This document shows, piece by piece, positions 13,271 to 25,720 of a stretch of DNA of 64,000 bases. The stretch is from Paracentrotus lividus (lineage: Eukaryota; Echinodermata; Echinoidea; Camarodonta; Echinidae). The stretch is taken from positions 21,990,717 to 22,054,716 of the forward strand of contig CALNVZ010003429.1 of NCBI GenBank assembly GCA_940671915.1, in the 5' to 3' direction. The position numbers and the translations under genes are program-made. Numbering within the stretch: the stretch's first letter is position 1; each line of letters opens with the position of its first letter. The notes beneath the pieces were generated by a model. It saw only the letters and a list, made by a program, of their open reading frames with translations. It ran no database searches and had not been told where the DNA came from.

Positions 13271-13346
13271 GTTCATGATTCCATGTACGCGGTCGTTAGA
13301 AAATCATCTTTTCCTGAATATGCGGTGGTGCGTAAACAGAAGAAGA
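13271..13346 (+). CDS. PTK2: FAK exon a: FERM-kinase linker with doubled YAVVRK
   Basis: Encodes VHDSMYAVVRKSSFPEYAV followed by VRKQKK, in phase 0 at its start and ending with one base of the next codon. The acceptor is a good pyrimidine tract plus CAG and the donor is GTAAGT. With the next exon it reads RKQKKKGDRALPSLP, which aligns with the human FAK linker RPQKEGERALPSIP; this and the phase match identify it. The hexapeptide YAVVRK occurs twice, twelve residues apart, with different codons in each copy. I know of no such doubling in human FAK. The upstream FERM exon that should feed it in phase 0 was not found in the window. Confidence 0.82.
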
Positions 13347-14822
13347 GTAAGTAGCGAAATCATGAAAATCTTGGAGTATATCGATACATTTCACGTTTCT
13401 GTAAGTGAATAAGCTACATGTAGAACTGCCATTAAATATGTGTAGACATCATAATTTGATGTGGAAAATATTTTGTTTGTATGATCTAATGCAGTTTACT
13501 TCATTGATGCCAACTACACTGTAGGTCTTTTGTGTTCAAACTGATAATATCAGTTAATGTTTTTATCTTTGTGATATTATTTGTCAGGTATCTATTATGG
13601 CTCTAGACTAGCTGCTGTATCAGGAGTTGTCCATCCTTAACAGTATTATTTTGATCCCTAATCCTAATCAAAAGAGCAATCAGAGTTGTTTTTACCAAAT
13701 CATTTTAAGAATGACTGGTGATCAGTTCTTGTGCTTAATCATTAAGAATGTGTTTAGCATAGCACCCAAAAACATGTTTCTGTTGTTCATAAAGTTATAA
13801 ATACATGTAAAGCCTTTCTTTTTTTCAACAATTTGTATGCCTTTGCACATGTAGAAATGCTTTTTGTTAAATGTTTGAGTACAATATTCAAACAGCATAA
13901 ATTGAATCTGTATGTACAATCACTTCTTATGTTTGCATAGTATTCCTTGACTGATTGATATATTTTACTTTATTTTTGTTTACTATGTTTTTGTATACTT
14001 CACAAAGTAAAACAGTTGTCTCATATGATATTCTGTAAAATAATCTACTTGTCAAGTCCGTGTAGTTTTAGTAGCAAATGTTGATATCAAATTTTCCAGT
14101 GTTAATTTAAAGCTTCGTGTTTGTTTGTTGTTATTTTTTTTTTAAATAGAACTATAGTCTATTTGAAACATCATTTTCATTTTTTGTACAAATTATTTGT
14201 GTACTCTATTTATGTCTATCTTCTTTTCCCCATGATCCAACTTGCTTTTGTTGATATCCCAAATTTCATCCTGACAAAGTCAATATTTCTATGTTTGTGA
14301 GATGATATACCTACATGTATAACAGTTTCTAATTATTATTTATGACCTCCCTACCAGCACGGTTAAACTGCCGAGATGTAGTATGAATCCTGTTTTTACA
14401 ATGAATCTTTGTCTTGCATGAAGTGAAGTTTTCATATATTTTCTAAATATTTAATATTTATTCATGGTACTATTACATACATGTACCTGCCAGCTGCTTC
14501 TGTTAAATATGGATATTTATGTTAATTTTGGGAAGAGAAAAGAGCCACACGAACATGTGTGTATCTCTGTACAAATTTATCTGTGGCATAGCTATAGGAA
14601 ATTCAGGAATGTTCAAATAAAAAAATTAAAAAAAATTGAAAAGTTGGTTTTATTTCTTGTCTTCAAGTTTAGCAGGTATATAATAAATGCTCATATGCAA
14701 ATGGAAATCTAGCATTTTCTCTAATGAAATTTATTTTTGAATAACAATTAATTGTATTTTAAGACCCCAAAACCTCAAATTAACCTCAATATTTTGTTCT
14801 GTTATTTCTTTTTATTCTATAG
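13347..14822. other. FAK intron, no recognised feature
   Basis: AT-rich sequence of about 1.5 kb between the two linker exons. Several T-rich runs, no inverted or tandem repeat that I could recognise and no coding sequence. Confidence 0.7.
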
Positions 14823-14859
14823 AGGGAGACAGAGCGCTTCCTTCACTGCCGGGAGACAG
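14823..14859 (+). CDS. PTK2: FAK exon b: ALPSLP linker micro-exon
   Basis: A 37-bp exon, begun by two bases that complete a lysine codon, encoding GDRALPSLPGD and ending two bases into a serine codon. It matches the human FAK segment EGERALPSIPK just after the FERM domain. The acceptor is TATAG and the donor GTGAGA. Its phases fit both neighbours exactly, which is strong support for so short an exon. In vertebrate FAK this linker region helps dock Src next to the autophosphorylation tyrosine; the same role here is inference. Confidence 0.82.
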
Positions 14860-15107
14860 GTGAGATAATATTTCTTTTTACTTGAAAAAAATACTGCCAA
14901 GTATCCATGGTAACTGTGCTGTTTTCCCATACCAATCATGTTGTTTCGTAGAGGGTTATAGCAGGATATGCTTGTGAATAGAAGCAGTTTCTCGATGAAT
15001 ACCTGCTCCATATAAGCCTACCTTTGCTCAATCTTGAGATTCTAGGCTGACTACTTCTTTTCAAGAAAAAGCTGATAGATTCAAGAAACCCTTTTTTGAT
15101 CACATAT

Positions 15108-15420
15108 GGTGGTGTCTCACTTGGCGGAGATGGATTTGGGACTACTTTGAGATAGAAAAAATTATCGGAAATGTCTCTGATACTTTTTTTCTGTCGCAGA
15201 GACATCTCTGATACTTTTTTCTGTCACAGAGACATCTCAAATACTTTTTTTCAGTCGCAGAGATGTCTCCAATCCTTTTTTCTATTGCGGAGACGTCTCC
15301 GCGACATAAAAAAGTATCGGAGATGTCTCCAATAGGGCTGTGGCGTAGATGTCTCGGCGACAAGTTTCAAAACCGTCTCAAAGTAGTCCCAAATCCGTCT
15401 CCGCGAAGTGATAAACCACC
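15108..15420. mobile_element. Foldback element family H, copy 1
   Basis: Inverted ends of about 45 bp: GGTGGTGTCTCACTTGGCGG inward to GGGACTACTTTGAGA, and the complement at the right edge. The interior has four tandem units of about 30 bp built on AGACATCTCTGATACTTTTT, one of them inverted. No coding sequence. Confidence 0.85.
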
Positions 15421-15644
15421 AATAGAGCTTGAATCTTGAGATTAACTCCCTGAAATATCCTGCTATTGTGTCCACATTTTAAATAATCCCAAGCTAGATC
15501 TGATCGGGCTAGAGGGCCGGATCAGAAATATCGGGCAAATTTGACAACTTTAGCTGATGTAGACAGCCTAGTTGATCGGAGAGTGTGTATGTAGAGAGTT
15601 ACTGGAACATGTTTCCTGTAAGATATCTTTCATGGTGTAGGCCT

Positions 15645-15945
15645 CTCCAAATCTTATATAAATGTTGCTCTGTCATGACTCAATCCATCATCACATTCAC
15701 ACACAATTCAAAACAACAACCCTGAAAATGATGTCCCTCTTTTTTAGGATGCAGCCCAAGCAATATGAGTGCTGCATAATACAATCAAGAAACTGGGTTT
15801 TCATGAACGTTCACTGTTGGATCAATTAGTTTTATTATTATTTTTGTTTTAGACACCAACAAAATGTTGCTATCTCATGCTCTCAATACTTCATCACATT
15901 CAAGCAATTCAAAATAATAACCCTGAAAATGATGTCTTCTTGGGA
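15645..15945. repeat. Tandem duplication, about 210 bp x 2
   Basis: Shared words are AATGTTGCT, CATCACATTCA, CAATTCAAAAYAA and ACCCTGAAAATGATGTC. Confidence 0.75.
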
Positions 15946-16389
15946 TTCTTGTTCGAGCACTGCTCACACTTCAGTTAATTACATGAAGATAAATTTGCTG
16001 GAGCTTTGAAAAGGTTTGAATACATATGAAAACTTGAGGATGGGGCAGCGTTATGCTCTACTCCTTGGAAGTATCATTGTGTGCCTCATTTCAAGCCAGA
16101 AACTATTGAAAATTGAAGCCATCTTGTTTCAACTCTGCCTGTCAGTTACCAATTATTTATGAATACCCTGTGGACATGCAGTCCTTAGATCTAGGTCGGA
16201 ATATCCCTCTTACTAATACCAAATTTTGCGGAGAGCGGAAACAAAACTGGAGGGGAAAAGAAGAAGAAGAAGAAGCTGGCTCCTGCAATTTACGATGATT
16301 GTAAGACACATGATCCAGAGTCCTTTGGTTTGACCTTCATTTTGATCTTTAGAATAAAACATTTTCTCAAGTTTTAAACCAAAACTTTA

Positions 16390-16715
16390 AAAATTCTTTA
16401 AAGCCAGTACGAACTAGCAGCCTTATATAGCACCACCTCAAGTCCTCAACTTCTCAATTCTGCCCTGATTCCTTACCCATAATGCAACATCATGAGCAGT
16501 GTAGTCTTATAATACAGACCAAATTGAATGACAACACACTAATTCACTACTCAAAATATTCATACCCCCATATTAATGTTTACAAGTTGCTAAACAAGTA
16601 CCTTTTTCCTCAAAACAATTTAGTTTCCTTGATACAAATAAAATTAAAGGCTTTTTTAGTCACGCCAATCTTGATAGTTATCTCAAAAGGTATACTTTTA
16701 GACCAGCTATTTATA
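16390..16715. repeat. Dispersed 325-bp repeat, copy 2
   Basis: Matches 3740-4065 from AAAGCCAGTACGAACTAGCA to the AAAAGGTATACTTTTAGACC end. Confidence 0.75.
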
Positions 16716-18064
16716 ACACATAGTCAATGGGAGTGTTGGTCAGTTCGCTCTCGCTTTAAGAGTTTTTTTTTTTTTATTCTTAAGCTTCCCAAACTCTATC
16801 CTTTCTCTTTGATGAAATCAAGATTTGAGCATCGATGACAGTTGGGTCACAGTCAATGTTTATTATTTACAGAATTCTTAACTTAATTTTGAGACCAACT
16901 GTATATTTGTACCAAACACTACCCCTAAACCTGACACAAATCCTAACAATAGCAACCCAAACTATAACCTCTATCTGTGACAAAATAAAGCTGGATTTAT
17001 CAGTGCATTTTACCAACAAAAAACTGCAAAATTGACAAATATAATTCCATAATGCATCAAAAAAAGGACAACACTACCTCATGTGTGTGCTACAAACTAT
17101 AGATTCCTCCATTTTAATCTTTTTAAAAAATTGCACTACATTGCATAAAAAATTTACAATAAAATACAAATTCAAAATACATTCAAATTCAGCAACTCAA
17201 CAATGACAATAGTGGACAAAAGCCAAAGACCTATCTAAGGGTTGGCGATATAATTATGAATTATTACCATAAATATGTTTCAGTGTTACATGTAGGTGTA
17301 TTAAAAGTGATTTGTAGCCTTTAATTGTCATCATTAATTCATAAACCTGGGTTACAATACGTACATTACTCTGAAATTTCAGTGGGCGCACAATTATTAA
17401 TTGCATGTTTTTTAATTGATCACTGATGCACTCAGAAAATTTTATGGGCCCATTCATCAAAACGAAAACCTAATTGACAATCAAAAGCATCAATAGTACT
17501 TAAAGAAAGCTATAATTAAACGTTTTCCAATCTTTATATTAGTCTTCAACTTTTCAATGTCAAAACTACATGTAGGTAAAAGTTTAAACTTTTCATTAAT
17601 TCAAAATTGAAATGGAAAAAATGTAGTTGTGTGAAATGAGTAACCTATACACAAAAGCATTTATCAAAAAAAAAAAGGGGGGGGGATGAAGAAACTTTAA
17701 AGAAAACTTTCCTATGCTTTTATGAAATATCTAATATACATGTATGGCATTAAAAGTTTGGCTTTACATTATTAGAAGGGCAACTTGTAAAGAACCCTGT
17801 TATTGTTGAACTAGCCCTACCCTCAATTTTTAGAAAGTTATACACGAATGTAGCTTCCTAGAGCAGTTAGTCTGCTATGTGGGTGAATATTTTCAAGTCA
17901 AGTTTACTCAGTTTTTCTTCACTTGCAATTTCATAAGTTCGAGATTGGCTTCATGTAAGGCTAAGGAACCTTGCTCAAGAAGAGCAATTATTGAATCCCT
18001 GGGGTATAAACCAGATTTATTTGATTATGTCCACCTTCCTAGCTCCTCCCAAACTTGAGGCAGT

Positions 18065-18493
18065 GCTGCACTAGCTCAAGCTATTTCAAATAGCGCAGTA
18101 TTTGTTATGAATTAGCTCAATCAGAGTGAGACCCAACTTTGTGGTCAAATAGCGCAGTAATTTGGAGGAAATCCAAGCCCAAGTCATCTTAGGATTTTAA
18201 AAAAAAACTCAAGCTGGTTTGCGGTTTAAGCACGAAATAGCACGCTATTTTGTGCCCTGCTGCACTAGCTCGAACTAAGTCCGAAATCATGCATCTGTGC
18301 ATGTATACGCTAGCGGTAGTAACCAGTTGCGCAATGCACATTGGGCTTGTTTGTTCAAGGTCAGTTTAGGTTGTTAATTCGAAATTTTAAAATAGCTTGA
18401 GCTCGTGTAGGACCGGTTTCTTTCTTTTTTTCTTTTTTTCTATTTCCCGATCCACCAATAAGCACGCTATTTTTTAGCTCGAGCTAGTGCAGC
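18065..18493. mobile_element. Foldback element with GCTGCACTAGCTC ends
   Basis: Left GCTGCACTAGCTCAAGCTA and right TAGCTCGAGCTAGTGCAGC, about 430 bp. A further inner pair (AAATAGCGCAGTA, GCACGCTATTTTGTG, CTGCACTAGCTCGAAC) suggests a composite of two units. Confidence 0.75.
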
Positions 18494-18529
18494 AGCGTCT
18501 TTAGTCACACCGGCCAAACCTCTCTGCAT

Positions 18530-18743
18530 CAGGGGGGTGTTTCACAAAGAGTTAAGTAGACTTAAAGTCGCACTTAACTTCTACACGCATCTTGTCAAGC
18601 GCATTTTAATTGATAGATTTCACAATGGCGCGCATCACCTGAGCATGCTCTCACCAATGAGGTGATGCGTAATATGACGCACAAAAATAACGAGTTAAGT
18701 GCGATTTTTAAGTCTACTTAACTCTTTGTGAAACACCCCCCTG
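18530..18743. mobile_element. hAT-like non-autonomous element family A, copy 1
   Basis: 214 bp with near-perfect inverted ends of about 50 bp beginning CAGGGGGGTGTTTCACAAAG. The flanks CTCTGCAT and GTCTGCGT agree at six of eight bases, compatible with an aged 8-bp target duplication. CAGGG ends plus 8-bp duplication point to the hAT superfamily. Copy 2 is at 43666-43883. Confidence 0.85.
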
Positions 18744-19098
18744 GTCTGCGTCAGATTTCCTAGAAGATCTTGCTACAGGCGGAGGAAGGTGCACATTTAC
18801 TCAGGTGTGCATGAGAAAAGGGCCCTTTTGCTACAGTCACACAGACACTTATGTTTTTGCTGTTTTATCTTTATTTCATCTCCTATTCTATCATTTCTTA
18901 CGTATTCCTTTGTTTTATTGGATGAACGAAACTATCAATATATCCGCTGCTGAATATGATGGAAAGGCATCCGTGGGGATCCGCAGGGAAAAAAAGAGAA
19001 TTTTAGGACGCAATGCTGGACGTAACTCAACGTAAGTGTCTGTGTGACTGTAGCATTACTCTTTTCAACAGCTACATGTACATTGTATGTTGAACTAA

Positions 19099-19585
19099 GA
19101 GTGTGTTCAATGTCCAGTTTCAAATTTATACGCCAACATGAATCATGATACAAAACGCTGATATAAAGAGAAACAAAGTGGGTGTTCATTGTCCCCATTC
19201 CCGGTCGTAAAAGTAAACGTGTTTCAAATCTCAATTCGGAGGAAAATTTAAACGCCGAAAAAGATGCGTTTTGAAACACAATCAGTTTCAATTTTACAAC
19301 CTTGAGCATCGCGATTGCAACGAAATGCGACACTGAACAGGATTGAGTTTTCAAACGCGTTTAAATGTACTCTCGCAATGGAAGCTTCCGGTGCAAGTGA
19401 AAAAAGGAGAAGATGCTTTTTTTTTGACAGCGGAGAATTTAAAGACGATGGAAATATAATTAGCTTTAAATTTTTGACACTGAACGGTGCACCGCTCATC
19501 GCGTTTGTGTTTGTGTTTTGTAATTGCGTTTTGTATCATGATTCATGTTGGCGTATAAATTTGAAACTGGACATTGAACACACTC
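19099..19585. mobile_element. Foldback element family B, copy 3
   Basis: 487 bp with the same inverted ends as at 1936 and 5527 but with the interior in the opposite orientation to copy 1. The 164-residue open frame at 19315-19809 runs out of the element into unrelated DNA and is not a gene. Confidence 0.85.
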
Positions 19586-21034
19586 AAAGTATATTGCAGG
19601 AGTTGGTATCGATGAGCTCGATGGAGGTACACACACTTTCAAAAACATGCCCGGCGAGATGTGACCAGGGCAACGAACTATATTGTATTCCCAGTCATGA
19701 GTCATCATCAAACAATTTTGATGGAAACTTTGAACTGTTTGGGGGAAGTCTTTTTTTTAAATTCCTACAGATGTTATTGATGTTGTGGCTTCACCCTGTT
19801 GAATTATGACGTTTCAAAACCAAGAGTGAATTGCTTATTTTGCGTGGTTAAAGCGGAGATGTGTAGAATTAATCAGGATTTAATTGTCTTCAAGTGTGAT
19901 TAGTTTAGTTTATACAAGGGGCAATAGTATGTATATCCGTAGAAAAGCTTGCAATATTACAACAAGACAATAAATATTTCCTTCATATCAGTAAATATAC
20001 ACGTAGGCCTAAAAATAGACATTGAAGACGTGAAAATAATTGACAGGACATTGATTAACATTGAAATATACAATATACATACAGTATATTTGTAGTGACG
20101 ACTTTAAAAACCTAAAATAATGGACAGGAAACTGATTACTCAGGCAGGGCCTGATATATAATATACAAATATATATTTGTACAGAAATAATTAGCAGATA
20201 GAAATACACCTATCAATTATCAGGAAATATAACTATTGGGTACATTCAATCCAAAATATAACAATTATTACATTGTATGTAATGGAAAATTTTAGCAGAC
20301 AATGAGAATGAAGTGGATTGAGGAAGATGAGAGAGACACAGAGTATGATTTTAAAACTTTTTTTCTTTCAATATTTAGATTATGGCAGAATATATTTAAC
20401 TGTGCCCATTTTTCCTCCATAACTTCCACTCATCTGTATTTTTGCTTTGGATTTCCCCCTACTTTTGTAACAACTATTTTAACACCATGCCAGAATTTCC
20501 CTTTAAAGTATAAGAGTGATGAATTAACTGGACATAAGCAGTATAAAAGCTTTTCCAGCTGATCTGATTAATTTCTGTTTAAATGTCAAAAAGTGACATT
20601 TAATTATGAGGGGCTCAAACCATGTCACTCATTAATTATCGGAAACTAACTCCCACACAAAAGTAAATTCAATTTCACATCTAGTTATTTTTTATTAAAG
20701 CAACACTGATAATGTTTTTTATTAACCTTCAAAATACAAATGTACCATTTTTGGATGCATTCGCTAGGGCCCATTACCTTTCTTTTGTTTCATTCAACAA
20801 TATGTTTTCTTCTTTTTTGCAAATATTTTACCAGTTTTGTTTCCGTCATTCTGTTTGTTTGTTTGTTTGTAAATATTTTTTTTTGGGGGGGGGGTTTTAG
20901 GGTTTTTTTTTGTAGAATCCTTTTGATTCATTATAAAAATAAATATATAGGATTCTTTGTAGTGAATCAGGTATTATGTGTTAAACTTGTCATTGTTAAC
21001 CAGTTTGATAGGGGAATAGACAAAGACATTAAAT

Positions 21035-21430
21035 GACACCTTCAATTAAAACGGAAATCAAGATGCTGACAAAATACCTATAAAATATAAGCTCTACTGA
21101 AAGAAATCAAACACTACAAATTTTGTATTTCTAAACCTTTTCTGCGCTGAAACCGGAAGCCTGACTGCTGCAATTACAGCATTCTTCCAAAAACTTGGGT
21201 AAAGTAGGTAGAGTTGATTCATAAACATGTTTTTCTGAGGGATGTAGGGATTATATTTGAGCGTGTCAGATTTAATTCAAGATGCTAACAAAATACCTGT
21301 AAATTTAGCTATTGAAAGTAAACAAACTCCATATTATATCGGAGTCATTTTGATTCATTATTAAACATGTTTTTCTGAGTGATGTAGGGAGTATTTGTTG
21401 AGGGTGTCGGATCTAACCTGTCTTGGGTGT
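21035..21430. repeat. Tandem duplication, about 190 bp x 2
   Basis: Shared words are CAAGATGCTRACAAAATACCT, AAACATGTTTTTCTGAG and GATGTAGGGA, then a GTGTCRGAT end. Confidence 0.8.
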
Positions 21431-21675
21431 ATGGACACGTAGGACCCCTGGCGCGAATTCATCAAAGGTAATTGTTTTGATCAGAGACTTCTAATCGCTC
21501 CAAAGATGCAACTTCCTCTAGTCGGGTTAAACAGCGCATGATTGGGTCGCAGCCAGAGATCAGTTTTGGCTGCGTTTGTACCTGGCAAGTAAAGCCACAA
21601 TAGTGCAATTAAATTAGTTCCTTGTATACATGTACGTACCATAAAGTTTTACAATCATTGGAAATTTGTAAAACC

Positions 21676-21770
21676 ACCAGCGTAGATCTCCACACACTTT
21701 TTTTTGTTGGGGGGATGATGAATAGATAATCCCCCACTAACAAAAGAAAGTCATGCAGATTTACGCCAGT
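21676..21770. mobile_element. Small GGGGGAT hairpin, copy 1
   Basis: Arms ACCAGCGTAGATCTCCACAC and complement of ACTGGCGTAAATCTGCATGA, then GGGGGGATGATGAATAGATA meeting ATCCCCC. A second copy is at 45204-45313. Either a tiny foldback element or a structured RNA sequence; coding is excluded. Confidence 0.75.
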
Positions 21771-22614
21771 TGTAACATCATTTTTATTGGTTCAGACTGA
21801 ATGTTTTATGTAAGAAGTCGATGCAACAAGGATTCTGATTGGTTGCTTTCAATTTGCAATTGATTGTATCTGTGTACGATACAGGACCCTGGTGGTGTAT
21901 CACCAAGTCGTTTGTAAGTTGAGTAAGAAAGTTCAAGCTTCTACCAACATGTTATTTGAAGAAGGAGGGTTGGTTTTTTAGTAGATTATGAGCAACTTTA
22001 CAAACAACTTTAATAGAGCCAAATAAAATGCCTTCAATGCTTCCTAAATTGTGATTGTTTTTCTTATAATCTAAGATCGGAGGAACCTCAAATCCGCATT
22101 ATTGGCACTCGTTTATGCACACCACTATGATTGACCTATCCGTGAAAAAAAACAAAAAAAACAGCAACATAGCCAATAATAAGAGCTTGGATTATTACAC
22201 TTTTTTCATGAATACATTTGTACATGTCATTATATCAACAAATAGAACCCTCATTCATCTGTCTGATTCAAGCATTGTTTTGGAAGGCACAGGTATAAAC
22301 ACAGCCAAAGACTTCAGTTGGCTCTGCACCCTCCATGTTACAAGGAACGCTGTTGTTTTGTCAGTTCCATTTTCGATAGCTGTTGCCAGGATTTTGATCT
22401 GATGTTTTCCACAGTACGCCACCCCTGTATCAAAGTGTCGGACGTATTGTTCTGCCGTCATCGCCAACTTACAGCTATATTCTGCTTTTATTGTTCGAGT
22501 TTATTGAGACGTTAGGAGAGGATGGTTGTATCACTCATGTGCGAGTCATACATGTAAGCAGGGATATATGAAGTTGGAATCCAGTCGTGACCTTTATCCC
22601 AAAGGTGTATCCTA

Positions 22615-23170
22615 CTTCAGTGTCAGGTTCAAGTTGAGCGGTTGTTGCGGAAGTTGAGGATATCGTTTCAATGACTTCTGCCAGACGTCGCATCAATTGA
22701 TGAAGGAATAGTGTTGTAAATCACAATATTAATCCTTAAGAGTTACAACCCATTTCATCACTTGACTATTGTCATAAAACGCAGTTTCCCTATTAAACAG
22801 CATTGCTTTGACTTACATGTATTAAGTAAAGGAGATCCGGCTTCTACAATGCATGTAAAGTTAAGATGAGCGCTTGTTTCGGAAGTTTAGGATGCCGTTG
22901 GATGAATTAAGGAACAGAGTATAAATCACATTATCTATACTTTGAGTTTAAACTAACTTTATCAGTTGACTATTGTCTTGACAAACAGCTTTCCTATTCA
23001 CCAATCTGAGAGTATTGTTTTGACCTTAAGTGAAGTTACATTGTCAGTTTCAAGTTAGCCGTTGTTGCGGAAGTTGAGGATATTGTTGGATAACATTTGT
23101 TAGACATCGCTTCAATAGATGAAGGTGCAGAATAGAATGCTTACAGAACTTACAACTCCATCAGATTAAT
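22615..23170. repeat. Tandem array, about 235 bp x 2-3
   Basis: Units carry GAGCGGTTGTTGCGGAAGTT, GAGGATAT-GTT, ATGAAGG, AAATCACA and TTGACTATTGTC. Confidence 0.8.
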
Positions 23171-23461
23171 ATCTAAAACCACAGAACTATTCCACTGGTG
23201 TATATCCTACCCTTGCTTGGATTATTTAGAGAAAACAGAAAGCGTTTGAATTGTTTTGAGGATCAGTTTATTTCGAGGGGATTCTCCTTTTACGTCAAGA
23301 TGTTTGATCGTCTTTATACCTTCATTGATTCTGGCCAATCATATTACAGCTTGTAAGTAAAATTAAAGTTCTTTTGCTTGTGATAATCACAGATGAATCT
23401 ACAAATGTATCTCATTATTTCAAGAAAGAAACATTGTATAGCATATGCAAGTTTTTATGCA

Positions 23462-23657
23462 GTGGTCCCAGCAGGTCGTAGGCTACGGGCACGTACCTGC
23501 AACATAGCTTGCGTTGCATGCATGTTGCATTTATTGCAAAATCCTAATACATGTTGGACCTGTTACGTGCGTGTCTATAAAAAAAAAGTATGTGGGACGT
23601 AGAATTTTTCTATGAAATCTTTCGTAGAGAGTTGCACGTAGGACGTGTTGTGACCAC
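23462..23657. mobile_element. Possible foldback element with GTGGTC ends
   Basis: Left GTGGTCCCAGCAGGTC and right complement GTGGTCACAACACGTC agree at 12 of 16 bases; GCACGTACCTGCAAC and GTTGCACGTAGGACG pair further in. About 196 bp. Tentative. Confidence 0.5.
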
Positions 23658-25559
23658 CGCATTACTTGCATTTTATTTTTTTTTACAGTACAGGAAACAT
23701 TTAACTCCTCAGCAAAACGAAAAGAGACTACGTGTTTTGTTGCAAAAAGAAACTTGGAAGATACCTATTTGCTCTGTTTCAAAGTATTGTTAACAATGTT
23801 TTTTGGAAGAAGAAGACCACTCAACTAGGAGCCCTCTACTCTTAAAATGATTGTACACATGTATATCCATCTTTGTATATGTATTTAATCGATTCGTCAG
23901 TGAATGCCCTGCAGCAAAAGGAAACAACAATGGGTGTGGCGTTTTGAAGACTCCAATCTTACCAATGAGCTAAATCCCATAGGTTCAATACAGAAACCAT
24001 CCAGTTTTCATTAGGAAATTGTCAAATTTTGTCAACATGCTGAGAGGTAAGGAATGGAATCTTTTGACAAATATTTATGATAATAAAGGTGGCTTCTTGA
24101 TGCGTGAAGTCAAAGCCTCTTGTAGGTCGACAGGCTGAATCGAAAACTTGAAATGCCTTGTCTCAGCTTACCAGTATGATGGCGTCACCACTGATAAGAT
24201 CAGTGGGCGTCACCATTGTTATCATTTAATCATTTGTCAAAAGCTTCCAATCTTTATCTCACAACCTTGTTGAGGCAACACGCCAACACAAATCAGAAAA
24301 TATTGTCAATGGGTAAGCGAACCTCACAACTACTAATAAGAAGCCTTCTGTAATTTTTTGCTGAGTAATATTTTAGAAACAGATCTTTGCATTGACATCA
24401 ATTGTGGTTGCTTTTTATAGGTTTAAGTGAAAGAGACACAGGATTTTATCAAGCTACCTTTCTGTAGAAAAGTTCACAGCGTTTGAAAGTTCAGTTGATA
24501 GAATTATTTAATTTTGTCTTGGCTTGGGATCAAAACCAAGACACAGTCCTTGACACATGCAGGATTAACTGTTCAGACCAAGTGCCAGGTTATATGTGAC
24601 CTTCCCCTCCCCCCCCTCTTCTGTCCCTTCTCCTGCTTCTCCTCCCTCCCCTCCCAGCATGTGGGCATTGTATAGAAAGGCAAGCTATAATTCTTTGTGA
24701 AGGAAAAAAGCACAAATTGAATAAAATAACTTTCTTCCATTAAAATGAGAAAAAAAGATACCTCCTGAAACTTAAAAAAAAAAGATATCGTTGTTAAATT
24801 TAAATTGCAGTAAAACAGAGTAATGCCCACTGTTCTCACCAGGTGTGAACGCCATCGTACTGATAAGCTGAGATCCAGTTCTCGATTTAGCTGTGTGACT
24901 TATAAGAAGGCTTTGGGCGCCATGCGATGAGATACTACCCAAATTTATTTAAAATCATTGACAAGAGCTTCATTCTTACCGCTCAACCACTTCGTGGCAC
25001 TTGAAAGAAATCGAAACCCCCTATTCGTCTACGACTTGACAGGGGAAACATCCTCTGCTGTTCCTTCAAGGAAGTTGTTGACTCTCGCAAGATGAGATCA
25101 CATGTTAGACTAATAATTGAGTATCCAGTTCAGGCAGGGTAAAACCAGTGTGAGGATCCAGGCGGGCGCAGGGACGCCCCCCCCCCTCAATTTTAAAAAA
25201 TGTTGGCCTCTGTTTACATGTATGTCACTAACTTGGCACTTTATATTGAATAGTTTTTGCCCCCCCCCCAAAAAAAAAAAAATAAATAAATAAATTTTGC
25301 TGTAAAATTAGCTAGATTTTACAAATTTTTATGACAGTAATACATGTAGTCTGCATCTTTGTAGGAAATTGGCAGGTCGGTATTTTATTTCCTTTCTGCT
25401 CCTCTTTGTTCAATTCTTTGTCTCAAAAGGTTCAAGGTGTTTTGAGGACAGATCAATAATATTCAAGCTAATTCATGAGATACATGTATTCATTATAATG
25501 CCTATTTATCTTTAAAATATATTGCTTTATTGAATGGAATCATAGAGTCACTGTCCATT

Positions 25560-25720
25560 TTTGTATTGCCATCTTTCCCTCTCTCTCTCTCTTTCATCCT
25601 TTCTCTTATATCTCTTTCTCCATCCTTCCCTCTCCCTCTCTCTCTCTATCTCTTCTGCCCTCTCATGATCTCTTTCTTTTTGTCACCTCTCTCTCCGTTC
25701 TTCCCTCCTTGTCTCTCTCA
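25560..25720. repeat. Pyrimidine-rich (CT)n tract
   Basis: CTCTCTCTCT runs broken by TTTCC; a 136-residue open frame over it is low complexity and not a gene. A short (GTCT)n run follows at 25772-25792. Confidence 0.9.

Noticed and set aside
19315-19809. 164-residue open frame, longest in the window
   Set aside because: It starts inside a foldback element and runs out into unrelated sequence; no family motif, and the other copies of the element do not keep the frame.
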